Assembly: GCA_003230435.1 (NCBI GenBank)
Contig: QIDW01000255.1
Coordinates: 1-15,383, forward strand
DNA length: 15,383 bases
From: Acidimicrobiia bacterium
GTDB taxonomy: Bacteria > Actinomycetota > Acidimicrobiia > Spongiisociales > ZC4RG35
Reading direction: 5' to 3'
The translations under genes and the position numbers were made by a program. Each line of letters opens with the position of its first letter. Positions within the stretch are counted from its first letter, which is position 1. A model generated the notes under the pieces. The model searched no databases and had not been told where the DNA came from. It saw only the letters and a list, made by a program, of their open reading frames with translations. This document shows, in pieces, positions 14,532-15,383 of this stretch.

Positions 14532-14544
14532 ATCGGTGACCGAT
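14532..14544. promoter_or_regulatory. Inverted repeat in the divergent intergenic region
   Basis: ATCGGT-G-ACCGAT, a perfect 6-bp-arm palindrome, lies 54 bp upstream of the oxidoreductase start. It is a possible operator. Confidence 0.35.
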
Positions 14545-14608
14545 ATCAAGAAGTAATTTCCATATAGCGGCAATAACTAGGCGAGTGTGTCGCATGGCAG
14601 GACGAGTC

Positions 14609-14625
14609 GTACCGAATAGTGGTAC
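14609..14625. promoter_or_regulatory. Inverted repeat near the second iclR promoter region
   Basis: GTACC-N7-GGTAC, with perfect 5-bp arms. TACAGT (14623-14628) overlaps it and could serve as a -10 box for the plus-strand regulator, but no convincing -35 is seen. It is a candidate binding site for the regulator encoded at 14702. Confidence 0.35.
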
Positions 14626-14701
14626 AGTGTGATGGCTCGTCAGTTGTACGGCGCAGTGCCGGGAAAGTCCGTTGCGTCGGCTTACAGACGGAGGAGGTTG
14701 G

Positions 14702-15383
14702 ATGGCTCAGGAGGTGCTCACCACGGTTCGCAACGCCCTGAGGGTGCTCAAGGTGTTCCGGGACGCTCCGGGTGATCTGGGCGTCTCCGATCTCGCGCGA
14801 CGTGTCGAACTCGGGAAGAGCACCGTCTACCGTCTCGTGAGCACGCTTGCCAGCGAGGGGTTTCTCACTCAGGACCCCTCCACGGGCCGCTATCGACTCG
14901 GACTCGTCCTGGCCGAACTGGGTGCGGCCGCAACGATCGACAAGGACTTTCATGCAGCGGCAATCGGTCCCCTCGAAGAGCTGTGGAAGCTCACCGGTGA
15001 GACCGTTCAGGTGGCGCTTCTGGACGGTCGGCAGGTTGTGTTCGTCGAGCGGATCGAGTCACCCCACACCCTTCGGCTCTTCAATGAGGTCGGTCGGCGC
15101 AACTGGGCCCACGCCAGCAGTACCGGCAAGGTGCTCTTGGCCTTCCTTCCGGAGGATGAGCTGGATCGGCTCCTCGAAGGGTGGCAGCTGCCGGCCGTGA
15201 CGCCACACACGATCACAGACCCGGCGGCTCTCGAGGAGGAACTCGACCGGGTACGAGCCCGTGGCTATTCGCAGAACACCAATGAGTCGAGTGTTGGCAT
15301 CGTCTCGGTTGGAGCGCCGATTCGAGACGCGACCGGTCGTGTCATTGCCGCGGTGTCATCCGCCGGTCCCTCACTTCGGCTCC
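14702..15383 (+). CDS. IclR-family transcriptional regulator, cut by the window edge
   Basis: The frame is open from ATG 14702 to the window end: 227 codons, C-terminus missing. The N-terminal winged HTH covers residues 5-70: TVRNALRVLKVFRD, then LGVSDLARRVELGKSTVYRLVSTL and the wing GFLTQDPSTGRYRLG. The effector domain follows: GETVQVALLDGRQVVFVERIES, the SSTGKVLLAFLP motif, RARGYSQNTNESSVGIVSVGAPI. The ribosome-binding site is GGAGGAGG (14690-14697). It is divergent from the phytoene-dehydrogenase-like gene with 224 bp between start codons, the usual arrangement of an IclR protein and its target. It is clearly a different paralogue from the regulator at 2509. Confidence 0.93.
   Translation, partial: MAQEVLTTVRNALRVLKVFRDAPGDLGVSDLARRVELGKSTVYRLVSTLASEGFLTQDPSTGRYRLGLVLAELGAAATIDKDFHAAAIGPLEELWKLTGETVQVALLDGRQVVFVERIESPHTLRLFNEVGRRNWAHASSTGKVLLAFLPEDELDRLLEGWQLPAVTPHTITDPAALEEELDRVRARGYSQNTNESSVGIVSVGAPIRDATGRVIAAVSSAGPSLRL

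Overview
The window comes from a GC-rich bacterium with compact, tightly overlapping operons, strong Shine-Dalgarno sites and frequent GTG or TTG starts. An actinobacterium-like host is plausible but not proven: there is no rRNA, tRNA or other marker gene here. No mobile element, CRISPR array or RNA gene was seen. Most of the DNA is coding.

Left part (1-2340). A HAD-family hydrolase (minus strand) stands back to back with the broken 5' part of a phenylacetate-CoA-ligase-like (PaaK family) gene. That gene carries an in-frame stop and loses all homology after about 1185, where it runs into the 3' end of a YhbP/UPF0306-like flavin-fold protein (minus). Divergent from the latter is a clear UbiX flavin prenyltransferase (plus), followed by a 9-bp hairpin.

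Central operon (about 2411-9955, plus). A promoter-like sequence and a striking set of inverted repeats precede an IclR regulator. It overlaps a UbiD-family (de)carboxylase, followed by a HAD-IIA phosphatase and two proteins that together resemble a split PEP synthase. One carries the ATP-binding domain and the other the phosphohistidine domain. The second closely resembles the alpha subunit of phenylphosphate synthase. Two more genes follow a stable intercistronic hairpin: a QueG/reductive-dehalogenase-like Fe-S protein, which seems to lack a normal start codon, and a 135-residue protein of unknown family. UbiX makes the prenylated FMN that UbiD enzymes need. The simplest reading is that a phenolic compound is phosphorylated by the synthase pair and then carboxylated by the UbiD protein, as in anaerobic phenol degradation by Thauera. 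The subunit set differs from that of Thauera, so the substrate and the roles of the extra genes are open.

Right part (10061-15383). On the minus strand, etfB, etfA and an SDR dehydrogenase form one translationally coupled unit (overlaps of 1 and 4 nt). Upstream of it on the same strand is a phytoene-dehydrogenase-like FAD oxidoreductase. A second IclR regulator is divergent from this oxidoreductase and runs off the right edge; the intergenic region between them holds two inverted repeats that could be operators. This half looks like a redox module, perhaps for a later or parallel step of the same aromatic catabolism. No acyl-CoA dehydrogenase or ETF:quinone oxidoreductase lies within the window.
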